From CAYRJD01 sp965212125 (GTDB lineage: Bacteria; Actinomycetota; Acidimicrobiia; Acidimicrobiales; Poriferisodalaceae), in the NCBI GenBank assembly GCA_965212125.1, contig OZ243045.1, forward strand, positions 434,001 through 498,000: a stretch of 64,000 nt of DNA, given 5' to 3'. Positions within the stretch are counted from its first letter, which is position 1; each line of letters begins with the position of its first letter. The position numbers were made by a program, and so were the translations under genes. Below, piece after piece: positions 8,624 through 16,201 of this stretch. The notes below the pieces were generated by a model, which saw nothing but the letters and a program-made list of their open reading frames with translations, was not told where the DNA came from and searched no databases.

Positions 8624-8982
8624 TGGAGGTGGCGGGAATCGAACCCGCGTCCTTCAACGTTTCGATGAGTCTTCTCCGAGCGCAGTCGTTGCAAGATTTT
8701 CGAGCCCATGCAAGGCAGCGACACCCAACATGAGCCTTAGCTGATGTTTAAGTCCCCAACACCCCACCAACAAAGGCGTTGAGCAAGCTCCGCAGTTGAT
8801 GGCACCGATACCCGCGAAGCAGGGGCATTCGGGCCGACTCACTACTTAGAGACTAAGCAGCGAGCGCCAGGTCGACTTTGTTGTCGTTGGCGTTTCTAAT
8901 TGTTCCGGCTCTTTAACGTGGCTCCGGAGACCACGGCTCGCTTCATTCATATCAACCGTCAAAGTCGAAACCGATCACCCCC
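8624..8982 (-). ncRNA. ssrA: tmRNA (transfer-messenger RNA)
   Basis: Read on the minus strand, the 5' GGGGGTG pairs with CACCTCC near the 3' end to form the tRNA-like acceptor stem with discriminator A at 8624. The T-arm GGTTCGATTCC and the conserved 5' segment GGTTTCGACTTTGACGG are present. The length is about 359 nt, normal for a one-piece tmRNA. CCA is not encoded. It rescues stalled ribosomes with SmpB, whose gene lies 1.1 kb upstream on the same strand. The resume reading frame is listed separately. Confidence 0.96.
8853..8891 (-). other. tmRNA proteolysis-tag reading frame
   Basis: Inside ssrA the resume codon GCC (8889-8891) opens a 12-codon frame ending in TAG at 8853-8855. It encodes ANDNKVDLALAA. 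The LALAA end is the usual signal read by ClpXP and related proteases, both of whose genes are in this window. Confidence 0.92.
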
Positions 8983-9131
8983 GTAAGTAAAAAATATTCA
9001 GCTATCGCTAGCTAACCCACCGGCCACTAATACAAGAGCCATTGTAACGGCCAAGGATTAGAGAACGATTAATGAACTGGCTTGAAAGAACTGCCTCCTA
9101 TGCGCCCTTATGCGCCAAATCTGGATTTGCG

Positions 9132-9971
9132 TCATCCCACGTGCCAACCGCGGGAGTAATCCGGTTTATCCACGAGGTCATCCCAGCCAGCGTCTTTTAC
9201 TGTTCGCTGTGCCGTTGAGAGCGCTTGTTGTGCCGCCCTTACTAGCTGGGTCAAATGCTCGCTTGGTTTTCGCCGCTCAGCGAGCTTCAAAAGCCTTTCC
9301 GCCTGGTGGATCGTTGTCATCAAACTGTGGTGCTCTTGCCAATACCAGACAGATTTCTCCGTCCTGCGATCAAGGCACCCAAATTCGTACTCGTCTAGGT
9401 AGCCGAAACGCCATGGACGAGAAGTGCGATCTTCAATAAAAAGGGACGGATAGCGCACCAACACGCCAGGCGGAACCGTAGCTGGTGCTCGCGTATCAAT
9501 CGCCTGCCGCCTATCGGCCATCCAAGACTGCACTCGCTCGCTAAGCGCATTGATTCTTTCCGCCTGACTAAAGTTTCCGCTCCGCGCGTTTCTCAATGCT
9601 TCGCTGAAAGTCTGCGGCAACATGAGATTCTCCAGCATCACCAACATCGCGTGACCGAGCTCGTAGTCAAAGTTTGGGGCGCGCTCAACAAGGTCGTACC
9701 AAATAAACGACAAGGGGAGAACGTCGTCATAGTGATATTCCCAGCGGTACAACATTATGTTGAAGCTGCGATAAGCGCCCACGGTCAACTGCACGTTCCC
9801 GTCCTGATCGGGCTCATACAGCTCAAACCGGCGAGTCTCAATCAAACTCTGCGCGTCAGCTAAAGCGAAAGGGTCAAACCCGCCTCTCTTTAGCGCAGCG
9901 CCATCCAAAACGGAAGACCTCATGGAAAATTCAGGCAATCTGCAAACGATTCTGCTCGTGGTGGTACTCAT
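9132..9971 (-). CDS. uncharacterised protein between smpB and ssrA
   Basis: I do not recognise this 279-residue protein. It is soluble and rich in aromatic residues, with a Trp/Tyr/Phe-rich middle (FNIMLYRWEYHYDDVLPLSF), a conserved-looking patch RPWRFGYLDEYEFGCLD and a charged helical C-terminus. There is no signal peptide or membrane segment. The ATG at 9971 is preceded by AGGGTG; a longer frame up to 10151 begins with basic low-complexity sequence that looks non-coding. It lies in the same direction between smpB and ssrA, so it could be co-transcribed with smpB. Any role in ribosome rescue is only a guess from position. Confidence 0.62.
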   Translation of the reverse strand: MSTTTSRIVCRLPEFSMRSSVLDGAALKRGGFDPFALADAQSLIETRRFELYEPDQDGNVQLTVGAYRSFNIMLYRWEYHYDDVLPLSFIWYDLVERAPNFDYELGHAMLVMLENLMLPQTFSEALRNARSGNFSQAERINALSERVQSWMADRRQAIDTRAPATVPPGVLVRYPSLFIEDRTSRPWRFGYLDEYEFGCLDRRTEKSVWYWQEHHSLMTTIHQAERLLKLAERRKPSEHLTQLVRAAQQALSTAQRTVKDAGWDDLVDKPDYSRGWHVG

Positions 9972-10101
9972 GACAATCACCCTAAGAAGGGTTGGGACAT
10001 TGGGCGAGATCCCAAGCTGGGTGTCCTGGCTATGTAGCGGGTTGGCCTGCGCCGCCTGCGATCTGCGCCGCCTGCCCACCTGCGGCCTGCGGTGCCGTGC
10101 G

Positions 10102-10578
10102 CTATCGGCGGTGAAAGCGCAGGGCGCGCTCGGCTTCACGGTCGCTTTCACGCTTGCGCAGCGCTTGTCGCTTGTCGTACAAGCGTCGACCCTTAGCCAG
10201 AGCCAGCTCCACCTTGGCTATGCCGTTGGCGAAGTACAGCGACAGCGGTATTAGCTGGAGGTGATCTTGCTCAACACGTGCGCGCAGCCTGTTTATCTGT
10301 GCGCGATGCATCAGCAGCTTGCGCGGCCGATCAACCACGTGGCCATCACGCACCGAGGCGTGGCTCCAAGGCGCAATTTGCATTCCTATTAGCCACATTT
10401 CGTTGCGGCGAACAAGGGCATAGGCCTCATCTAGCTGCACGGTGCGCGCTCTCAGCGACTTCACCTCGGTGCCGCGCAGCACTATTCCGCAATCAAAAGT
10501 GTCAAGCACGTCATAGTTGGCTCTGGCCCGACGGTTACTGGCTACAACCATGTGGCCAGCGTCGTGGCTAGCAGGCAT
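10102..10578 (-). CDS. smpB: SmpB, tmRNA-binding protein
   Basis: A 158-residue OB-fold protein that loads tmRNA into stalled ribosomes. Family marks are NRRARANYDVLDTFDCGIVL, RGTEVKSLRA, EMWLIGMQIAPWS and KVELALAKGRRLYDKRQ, followed by the basic C-terminal tail (residues about 138-158) that enters the mRNA channel. The start may be ATG 10578 or the internal ATG 10551 (MVVASNRR), which fits the usual SmpB start better. Neither has a strong Shine-Dalgarno. The tmRNA gene lies downstream on the same strand, with one unknown gene between. Confidence 0.95.
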   Translation of the reverse strand: MPASHDAGHMVVASNRRARANYDVLDTFDCGIVLRGTEVKSLRARTVQLDEAYALVRRNEMWLIGMQIAPWSHASVRDGHVVDRPRKLLMHRAQINRLRARVEQDHLQLIPLSLYFANGIAKVELALAKGRRLYDKRQALRKRESDREAERALRFHRR

Positions 10579-10655
10579 CAGGGCAACGATAGCGGCCGCG
10601 ATTTAGGCCATAGCCTGTACGCAGGATTTGTTTACGGGCTTACTTAGGAGACCTG

Positions 10656-10934
10656 ATGGCTGTAACCGTTCGACTGCCGGCCGTGCTGCGACCACACGCC
10701 AACGGCCAATCAACCGTGGATGTTGAGGCGGCAACCGTTCTAGAAGTAATGGACAATCTGATTCAGCAGTATCCGGGTCTCAAAACCAACCTGCTGAATG
10801 ACGACGGCAGCCTTCACCGATTCGTCAATGTTTATGTCAATGACGAAGATGTCAGATACCTAGAACAGTTGGCTACACCGGTAGCGGCGGGCGATGAGCT
10901 ATCGATTTTGCCGGCCGTCGCAGGCGGCAACTAG
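10656..10934 (+). CDS. cysO: CysO-like sulfur carrier protein (MoaD/ThiS family)
   Basis: A 92-residue ubiquitin-fold sulfur carrier. RLPAVLRPHANGQ, RFVNVYVNDEDVRYLEQLATPV and ILPAVAGG closely follow the CysO pattern of mycobacteria. As a C-terminal thiocarboxylate, CysO hands sulfur to CysM-bound aminoacrylate to make cysteine. Unlike the mycobacterial protein, which ends in Gly-Gly, this one ends Gly-Gly-Asn, so one residue would have to be removed before activation. A good Shine-Dalgarno (TAGGAG) precedes ATG 10656. cysM follows after 49 bp. The usual partner protease gene mec is absent; smpB lies divergently upstream. Confidence 0.88.
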   Translation: MAVTVRLPAVLRPHANGQSTVDVEAATVLEVMDNLIQQYPGLKTNLLNDDGSLHRFVNVYVNDEDVRYLEQLATPVAAGDELSILPAVAGGN

Positions 10935-10983
10935 CCCCCGCCGACTGCATAACCCCAAGTTCTAGCCAGCGCAGACCCCGGAC

Positions 10984-11934
10984 ATGACCGCGTACAACGA
11001 CATAGAAGAACTGATCGGCGACACGCCGCTGCTTAACCTCAGCGCGCTCAGCCCCAACCCTGAGGTTGAAATCTGGGCCAAGCTAGAAAGCCAAAACCCG
11101 ACCGGCTCGGTCAAGGACCGCGTAGCCCTGGCGATGGTGCGCAGAGCCGAAAAAGAGGGCCGCCTCAAACCGGGCTCAATCATTTTGGAGCCGTCGTCGG
11201 GCAACACCGGCATTTCGCTGGCGCTCATCGCTAAGCGGCGTGGCTACCAATTAAAAGTAGTCATGTCCAAGAACGTGTCGCCCGAGCGTCAGCGGGCGTT
11301 GAAAATGTTTGGGGCGGAGGTGATCGAAAGTCCCGGTGAGCTAGGTTCCAACGGGGCGGTGCGAATGGCGCAGGGTCTGGCCGCTGAGCACGACGACTGG
11401 GTGATGCTGTTTCAGTACGGCAACAGCGACAACCCGCAGGTGCATTACGACACGACCGGCCCTGAGATTCTGACGGATGCCCCGCAGATCACGCACTTAG
11501 TTGCGTGCATGGGCACCAGCGGCACGTTGCTGGGCACCGGTCGCTATTTGCGTGAGCAAAAACCAGAGGTTGAGATTTGGGCGATAGAGCCGCCCGTTGG
11601 GGAACGCATAGAAGGCATCCGCAATCTGAACGAGGGTTTCATCCCGCCGGTATTTGAAGAGTGGGGCGGTGCGGAGTTGCTGAACCGCAAGATGATTGTG
11701 CGCCCGCAAGAAAGCGTCACCAGCGCCAGAATCTTGCTTGCGCAAGCCGGAGTGTTTGGCGGGATTTCAGCCGGGGCGGCATTTGCGGGTGCGTGTAAGG
11801 CAGCCGCGGAGATGCAAAGCGGCTGTGTTGTGTTCATCGTTAGTGATCACGGCTGGAAGTATCTATCAACTGGTGCTTGGGACGATGACGTGGAGACCTC
11901 TGCTAAGCGCCTGGAAGATGAGATCTATTTCTGA
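10984..11934 (+). CDS. cysM: CysM-type cysteine synthase (CysO-dependent)
   Basis: A 316-residue PLP enzyme. The PLP lysine is in NPTGSVKDR, the phosphate- and substrate-binding loop in EPSSGNTGISLA, and the PLP-phosphate loop in CMGTSGTLLGTGRYL. The C-terminal extension (HGWKYLSTGAWDDD and on to the end) matches the tail of the mycobacterial O-phosphoserine-using CysM, which closes over the active site. Together with CysO it would make cysteine from O-phosphoserine and carrier-bound sulfur. Its stop overlaps a small frame at 11934 (TGATG). Confidence 0.92.
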   Translation: MTAYNDIEELIGDTPLLNLSALSPNPEVEIWAKLESQNPTGSVKDRVALAMVRRAEKEGRLKPGSIILEPSSGNTGISLALIAKRRGYQLKVVMSKNVSPERQRALKMFGAEVIESPGELGSNGAVRMAQGLAAEHDDWVMLFQYGNSDNPQVHYDTTGPEILTDAPQITHLVACMGTSGTLLGTGRYLREQKPEVEIWAIEPPVGERIEGIRNLNEGFIPPVFEEWGGAELLNRKMIVRPQESVTSARILLAQAGVFGGISAGAAFAGACKAAAEMQSGCVVFIVSDHGWKYLSTGAWDDDVETSAKRLEDEIYF

Positions 11935-12053
11935 TGCGTGGCGCTGATGTGCTGCCCGACAGCAAGGCATACCCTCGCCCTTGTGAGGAGCAGGGTGAAG
12001 GGCAAGCTGCGGCGGTGAGCGATGAAGACAGCCGACGTGGTGGTAAGCGATGA
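11934..12053 (+). CDS. possible 39-residue linker ORF, coupled on both sides
   Basis: ATG 11934 overlaps the cysM stop (TGATG) and its own TGA (12051-12053) overlaps the next start (ATGA at 12050). The predicted peptide begins MRGADVLPDSKAYPRP, is charged and Gly/Arg-rich at the end, and matches nothing I recognise. It may serve only to carry ribosomes from cysM to the phosphodiesterase gene, or it may be chance. Confidence 0.35.
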   Translation: MRGADVLPDSKAYPRPCEEQGEGQAAAVSDEDSRRGGKR

Positions 12054-12793
12054 GCGGTGACCTGACCGTAAAGGTCTTGGGCTGCTCGGGCAGCTACTCC
12101 GCCGCGGGGGAGGCCTGCAGCGGCTATCTGATTCGCAGCGACACCACCAACATCTGGGTTGATTGCGGCCCGGGCACTCTCGCCAATCTGCAAAAGGACA
12201 TCTCTTTGCCGGAGGTCACCGCAATGGTTGTGTCGCACCATCATCCCGACCATTGCGCTGAGCTGCCGGTGGTGTACAACGCGGCCAAGTACTACCTAGG
12301 CGTTGACAACATGCCGGTGCTGGCTACTGAAGATGTGCGACAGGTAACCGAAGCGTTTCAAGGTGACGGCGACACCAGCGATTTGTTCAAGTGGCAAATC
12401 GTCAGCGACGGCGACACCGCTCAGGTGGGCGACATCAGCATTCGTTTTTCGCAAACCGATCATCCGGTTGAGACGTTGGCGATGCGCTTTGACTGCAACT
12501 CAAGCTCAGTGGTGTACACGTCTGATACCGGCAGCAACTGGTCGTTGTCGCAGCTGGGTCCGGAGCCCGACCTGGTGGTAGGCGAGGGAACTTTTCTGGC
12601 GTCCAACGGCAGCGAAGGGCCGCACGTGACTTGTGAGTGGCTGGCAACACAGGCCAACGAAGTGGGCGCCAAGCAGCTGGTGGTTACCCACGTGCCGCCT
12701 GGATCTGATCCGGCCGATCACCTAACAGAGGCGGCGATGGTTTTTGAGGGACCCGTGCATATGGCGGTGGCCGGTGGGCTCTACACAGCATGA
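12050..12793 (+). CDS. MBL-fold hydrolase, Rv1339-like cyclic nucleotide phosphodiesterase
   Basis: A 247-residue metallo-beta-lactamase fold enzyme with the metal motif SHHHPDHCAELP, upstream VDCGPGTLANLQ and downstream YTSDTGSNWSLSQ and VVTHVPPGSD. The gene stands between cysM and rph, the place of Rv1339 in Mycobacterium tuberculosis, which is reported as an atypical class II cAMP phosphodiesterase. The same role is inferred here; an RNase Z-like activity is an alternative. Its last codons are the first copy of the 17-bp repeat that leads to rph. Confidence 0.85.
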   Translation: MSGDLTVKVLGCSGSYSAAGEACSGYLIRSDTTNIWVDCGPGTLANLQKDISLPEVTAMVVSHHHPDHCAELPVVYNAAKYYLGVDNMPVLATEDVRQVTEAFQGDGDTSDLFKWQIVSDGDTAQVGDISIRFSQTDHPVETLAMRFDCNSSSVVYTSDTGSNWSLSQLGPEPDLVVGEGTFLASNGSEGPHVTCEWLATQANEVGAKQLVVTHVPPGSDPADHLTEAAMVFEGPVHMAVAGGLYTA

Positions 12794-12840
12794 CTAGAGG
12801 CACAGCATGACTAGAGGCACAGCATGACCAGAGGCGCAGC
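12785..12840 (+). repeat. 17-bp tandem repeat making a mini-ORF relay into rph
   Basis: Three copies of ACAGCATGACTAGAGGC (12785, 12802, 12819; the third has one change) run into a fourth, partial copy that holds the rph start. Each copy has a Shine-Dalgarno-like AGAGG and an ATG. The ATGs at 12790, 12807 and 12824 each open a six-codon frame (MTRGTA, MTRGTA, MTRGAA) whose TGA overlaps the next ATG, the last being the rph start at 12841. Confidence 0.85.
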
Positions 12841-13575
12841 ATGACTAAGGCGATTCGCCCCGACGGACGTGCCGCCGATGAGCTGAGACCGATCAGCTTT
12901 GAGCGAAACTTCACCGCCCAAACCCCCGGCTCCGTGCTGGTTCGCTTTGGCGACACGGCGGTGCTTTGCACCGCGTCGGTAAATGAAAACGTGCCGAAGT
13001 GGATGCGTGATCTAGACCCGCCGCGTGGCTGGGTCACCGCTGAGTATTCAATGCTGCCGGGGTCAAGTCCCGACCGCGTGCGGCGTGAATCCAAGGCCGG
13101 TCGTCAAAAGGGACGAACCCTAGAAATTGAGCGGCTAATCGCCCGCGCGCTGAGAGGTGTCTGCGACCTGGAAGCGCTGGGGGCGCGTGAGTTGACCGTT
13201 GATTGCGACGTGCTGCAAGCCGACGGCGGCACCCGCACGGCATCAATTTGCGGCGGCTGGGTGGCACTGCACGACGCTTGCATTGACCTGCTTAACCGCG
13301 GGCAGATTGAGAAATATCCCATCAATGATGCCTGCGCGGCGATTTCGGTAGGTGTGGTTGGCGGAGCGGCGGTGCTGGATCTTCCCTACGTGGAAGATTC
13401 ACGAGCCGACGTGGATATGAACGTGGTGATGAACGGAGCGGGACGCTTTGTGGAGGTACAAGGCACCGCCGAGGGAAACACGTTCAGCGGCGAGGAGCTG
13501 TCGGCGATGCTGGATCTGGCGCGTGACGGCATCACGGAAATCGTCAAGCTGCAGCGTGCGGTGATAGGCGAGTAG
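12841..13575 (+). CDS. rph: RNase PH
   Basis: A 244-residue phosphorolytic 3' exoribonuclease that trims tRNA 3' ends. Family marks are RPDGRAADELRPISFERNF, GDTAVLCTASV, the RNA-binding GWVTAEYSMLPGSS, EIERLIARALR and VDCDVLQADGGTRTASICG, with the phosphate-binding region GTAEGNTFS near the C-terminus. Length is normal. The start sits in the last copy of a 17-bp tandem repeat that also ends the previous gene, so translation is probably coupled through mini-ORFs. rdgB follows, as in mycobacteria. Confidence 0.96.
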   Translation: MTKAIRPDGRAADELRPISFERNFTAQTPGSVLVRFGDTAVLCTASVNENVPKWMRDLDPPRGWVTAEYSMLPGSSPDRVRRESKAGRQKGRTLEIERLIARALRGVCDLEALGARELTVDCDVLQADGGTRTASICGGWVALHDACIDLLNRGQIEKYPINDACAAISVGVVGGAAVLDLPYVEDSRADVDMNVVMNGAGRFVEVQGTAEGNTFSGEELSAMLDLARDGITEIVKLQRAVIGE

Positions 13576-13607
13576 CTGGGCCGCGTCTGGTTTCGGCCGC
13601 TACCGCT

Positions 13608-13656
13608 ATGAAGCTGGTGATTGATGAAACTGGTGAGTTGCGATGAAACTGGTGAT
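13608..13656 (+). repeat. triplicated rdgB start region
   Basis: ATGAAGCTGGTGAT (13608), ATGAAACTGGTGA (13624) and ATGAAACTGGTGAT (13643) are three imperfect copies of the rdgB start. The first opens a 12-codon frame (MKLVIDETGELR) whose TGA (13644-13646) overlaps the true start by ATGA. Confidence 0.75.
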
Positions 13657-14326
13657 CGCGTCAAATAACCCACACAAGGCCGTTGAAATAGAGCAGGTGC
13701 TAAGCGAGTTGGACGGCCTGGGCGAGCCGGGCCGCGGGATAACCGTCGTGCCAGCGCCACCGCAGTACGCAGGCGTGGTTGAAGACGGCGAAACGCTGAT
13801 CGAGAACGCCCGCAAAAAAGCAGTCGCTTGCGCGGCTATCACCGGCGAGGCATCCCTAGCCGATGACACCGGTCTGCTGGTTGATGCGCTGGCTGGCGCG
13901 CCCGGCGTGCGCACGGCTAGGTATGCAGGCGAGAATGCAACCGATGCGCAAAATCGCCAGAAACTTTTGGCGCAGCTTGCGGGTGCCCAGCTTGCGGGTG
14001 CCGACGCCAGCGCCGACGCCAGTGTCACCGTCAGTGTCGCCGCCGACACCGACCCAGCGACGCGTGCCGCACGGTTTTGCACCGTTGTGGTGTTGAGGCT
14101 GGCAGATGAGCAAGGCACAGAGCTGATCGGCCAAGGTCAGGTTGAAGGCTCAATAGCGACCGAAGAAAAAGGCACCGGCGGTTTCGGATACGACTCGTTG
14201 TTTATTCCTAACGAAGGCGACGGGCGAACGTTTGCCGAGATGACCGCCTCGCAAAAAAATGCCGTTAGCCATCGCGCACGGGCGCTACGGAATCTCGCCG
14301 AACATCTGGCAAAATACCGCTGGTAG
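13643..14326 (+). CDS. rdgB: RdgB/HAM1 non-canonical purine NTP pyrophosphatase
   Basis: A 227-residue enzyme that hydrolyses ITP, dITP and XTP to monophosphates, keeping deaminated purines out of nucleic acids. Marks are the N-terminal VIASNNPHKAVEIEQ, the catalytic ADDTGLLVDALAGAPGVRTARYAG, GFGYDSLFIP and the C-terminal KNAVSHRARAL. An Ala/Asp-rich insert (about residues 113-134, GADASADASVTVSVAADTD) lengthens it compared with the usual 190-200 residues. Start chosen at 13643 because the MKLVIASNN start is conserved; two upstream copies of the start region run out of frame. Confidence 0.94.
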   Translation: MKLVIASNNPHKAVEIEQVLSELDGLGEPGRGITVVPAPPQYAGVVEDGETLIENARKKAVACAAITGEASLADDTGLLVDALAGAPGVRTARYAGENATDAQNRQKLLAQLAGAQLAGADASADASVTVSVAADTDPATRAARFCTVVVLRLADEQGTELIGQGQVEGSIATEEKGTGGFGYDSLFIPNEGDGRTFAEMTASQKNAVSHRARALRNLAEHLAKYRW

Positions 14327-14342
14327 CCTCTTAGCCAGTCCA

Positions 14343-14960
14343 ATGAAAAACAGCCCAGTAAAAAACAGCGAAATTGACACGCCGCAAGCGTTCAACACAA
14401 GCGGTCCGATTGGGCCGGCAGAAATCTACAACCGTCTCCTGAATGACCGAATTTTGTTTTTGGGCACCGAGGTAGATGATGAGGTCGCAAACATCACCTG
14501 CGCGCAGATGCTGTTTCTAGAAGGACAAGATCACACCAAAGACATCTGGCTTTACATCAACAGCCCGGGCGGGTCGGTTACGTCGGGAATGGCGATCTAC
14601 GACACGATGCAGTTCGTTACCTGCGATGTCGCAACGGTGTGTCTGGGTCTTGGCGCGTCGATGGGGCAGTTCTTGCTGACGGCTGGCGCCCCCGGCAAGC
14701 GCTACTGCTTGCCGCATGCGCGCGTGATGATGCATCAGCCTTCTGGCGGAGTGCAGGGCCAAGCCTCGGACATAGCGATCCAAGCCGAGCAGATGGGCTA
14801 CATCAAACAGCTAATGGCCGAACGCACCGCGCAGCACACCGGTCAAAAGATCGAGCAGATTCAGGAAGACTCCGAGCGCGATCGCTGGTTTACCGCCGAG
14901 CAAGCCAAGGAATACGGCTTGTGCGACCACGTGATCGTCAAGCGTGGCGAGCTGGCCTAG
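14343..14960 (+). CDS. clpP: ClpP protease subunit (first copy)
   Basis: A 205-residue ClpP serine protease. The catalytic triad is seen as Ser in LGASMGQFLL, His in ARVMMHQPSGG and Asp in SERDRWFTAEQAKEYGL. It lies apart from clpX, 17 bp after rdgB. Actinobacteria usually need two different ClpP rings; the second clpP is at 49734. The ATG at 14343 is preferred; an in-frame upstream extension would overlap rdgB. The N-terminus has a short repeat (KNSPVKNSE). Confidence 0.94.
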   Translation: MKNSPVKNSEIDTPQAFNTSGPIGPAEIYNRLLNDRILFLGTEVDDEVANITCAQMLFLEGQDHTKDIWLYINSPGGSVTSGMAIYDTMQFVTCDVATVCLGLGASMGQFLLTAGAPGKRYCLPHARVMMHQPSGGVQGQASDIAIQAEQMGYIKQLMAERTAQHTGQKIEQIQEDSERDRWFTAEQAKEYGLCDHVIVKRGELA

Positions 14961-14989
14961 TACTTAGCTGGCTTAGCTATTTGCCTGGG

Positions 14990-15421
14990 CTATCTGCCCG
15001 GCGCCGGGGTGCAGCTGCGAGTGACATACGCGTTGTAGCGATCAACCGCACCGGGCAAGACATCTTCATAATCCGCTTGGGCTGCCAGCAGAGCCGCGCT
15101 GCGCTCAAACGGCTCGCGTGAACTTGTTTCACGCACCGCAGCCGCCAATGCCGCAGTCACACCCGCTAGCACCGCAACGTCGGCTCGTATCTGATCGGGC
15201 GCAGCCGCCAGCACATCGTTGAACTTGCTTGAGATGCGTTGCATCTCCGCTCGCACGGCAGGGTCGTCTCCGCTGGGGGTGCTCAGACTCTGCAGATCTG
15301 CATCTTCAAGGTCGGCCACCTCCGCACAGAATCGCGCTAGTGAGGTGCCGCCGCAACTGGACGCGGCGAGCGCTGCAAAGCCAACCAGCGCAGCAAAAAG
15401 CAGCCGGGCTGCGGTTGGCAG
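14990..15421 (-). CDS. putative small lipoprotein, start probably CTG
   Basis: The frame extends to just after the rpe stop and encodes a typical lipoprotein export signal: Arg, then LLFAALVGFAALAASSCGG with the candidate lipidated Cys. The mature part is about 115 residues, mostly helical (NDVLAAAPDQIRADVAVLAG), with two further Cys residues (FCAEV near the start and RSCTP near the end). The only standard start, GTG 15319, would remove the signal. A CTG at 15419-15421, one codon after the rpe stop, would restore it. Function unknown; similar short actinobacterial lipoproteins are usually uncharacterised. Confidence 0.55.
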   Translation of the reverse strand: MPTAARLLFAALVGFAALAASSCGGTSLARFCAEVADLEDADLQSLSTPSGDDPAVRAEMQRISSKFNDVLAAAPDQIRADVAVLAGVTAALAAAVRETSSREPFERSAALLAAQADYEDVLPGAVDRYNAYVTRSCTPAPGR

Positions 15422-15424
15422 CGC

Positions 15425-16201
15425 TTAGCCCTCTACCTGGGCGGCCTGCGCTAGCTGACGTAGCTCGGCAATCGCCGCCGTCTGACCGTCGGGGTGCGCG
15501 TACAAGGCGCTACCGGAAACCAACACGTTGGCACCCGCGCCGGCCGCGCCGCTGATGGTGCTGGCTGAGATTCCGCCGTCCACCTCTATATCTACGTCGT
15601 GGCCGCCTTGCGTAATGGCCGTGCGCACCTCAGCGATTTTTGGTTCGGCCGAAGCAATGTAGCTCTGACCGCCAAACCCGGGATTGACGGTCATCACAAG
15701 CACCATGTCAACCAAATCCAGCACTCCCAAAACGTCAGTCGCTGGCGTGGCCGGATTAATCGCCACCGCCGGCTTCGCGCCCAGCTCGGCGATCTTGGTG
15801 AGCGTGCGATGCAGATGCGTGCATGCCTCAGCGTGGACAATCACTATGTCGCAGCCCGCTTGCACATACCGATCCAGCAACTGATCCGGCTCAACCACCA
15901 TCAGATGTGCCTCAAAAGGGACGCTGCTATGTTCCCGGCAGGCCGCGATGACGTCGGGGCCAAACGTCAGGTTCGGCACAAACACGCCGTCCATCACATC
16001 CCATTGGATGCGGTCAACCCCGGCGTTGGTTAGTGCCTCGCATTCTTCACCCAAGCGGGCGAAGTCAGCGGGAAGAACCGATGGGACTATTTCAACTGGT
16101 CGCGTTTCAGCTGGTTGTGGTCGTGCGCCGCCGGGCGCCGCGACGTTGTTCAGCTGAGCCGCTCCACGATCATCGCCATGCCCTGACCGCCGCCGACACA
16201 C
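15425..16201 (-). CDS. rpe: ribulose-phosphate 3-epimerase
   Basis: A (beta/alpha)8 barrel that interconverts ribulose 5-phosphate and xylulose 5-phosphate. Family marks are VPSVLPADFARL, the metal-site QWDVMDGVFVPNLTFGP, EAHLMV, VMTVNPGFGGQSYI and VDGGISASTI. The conserved part begins about residue 36. ATG 16201 is the only standard start and overlaps the thiolase by 52 bp. A CTG at 16151-16153 overlaps the thiolase stop as CTGA and would give a 242-residue protein closer to the family norm. Confidence 0.93.
   Translation of the reverse strand: MCRRRSGHGDDRGAAQLNNVAAPGGARPQPAETRPVEIVPSVLPADFARLGEECEALTNAGVDRIQWDVMDGVFVPNLTFGPDVIAACREHSSVPFEAHLMVVEPDQLLDRYVQAGCDIVIVHAEACTHLHRTLTKIAELGAKPAVAINPATPATDVLGVLDLVDMVLVMTVNPGFGGQSYIASAEPKIAEVRTAITQGGHDVDIEVDGGISASTISGAAGAGANVLVSGSALYAHPDGQTAAIAELRQLAQAAQVEG

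Noticed and set aside
9972..10151. Upstream extension of the unknown gene next to smpB
   Set aside because: The predicted residues are Arg/Gln/Ala low complexity derived from short repeats, and the frame overlaps the smpB end; ATG 9971 has an acceptable ribosome-binding site.
12785..12840. CRISPR-like or protein-binding iteron array
   Set aside because: The units are directly adjacent without spacers and coincide with stop/start codons, so a junction duplication explains them better.
14259..14342. Upstream extension of the first clpP
   Set aside because: It overlaps the rdgB coding end in another frame and lacks ClpP similarity; ATG 14343 is adequate.
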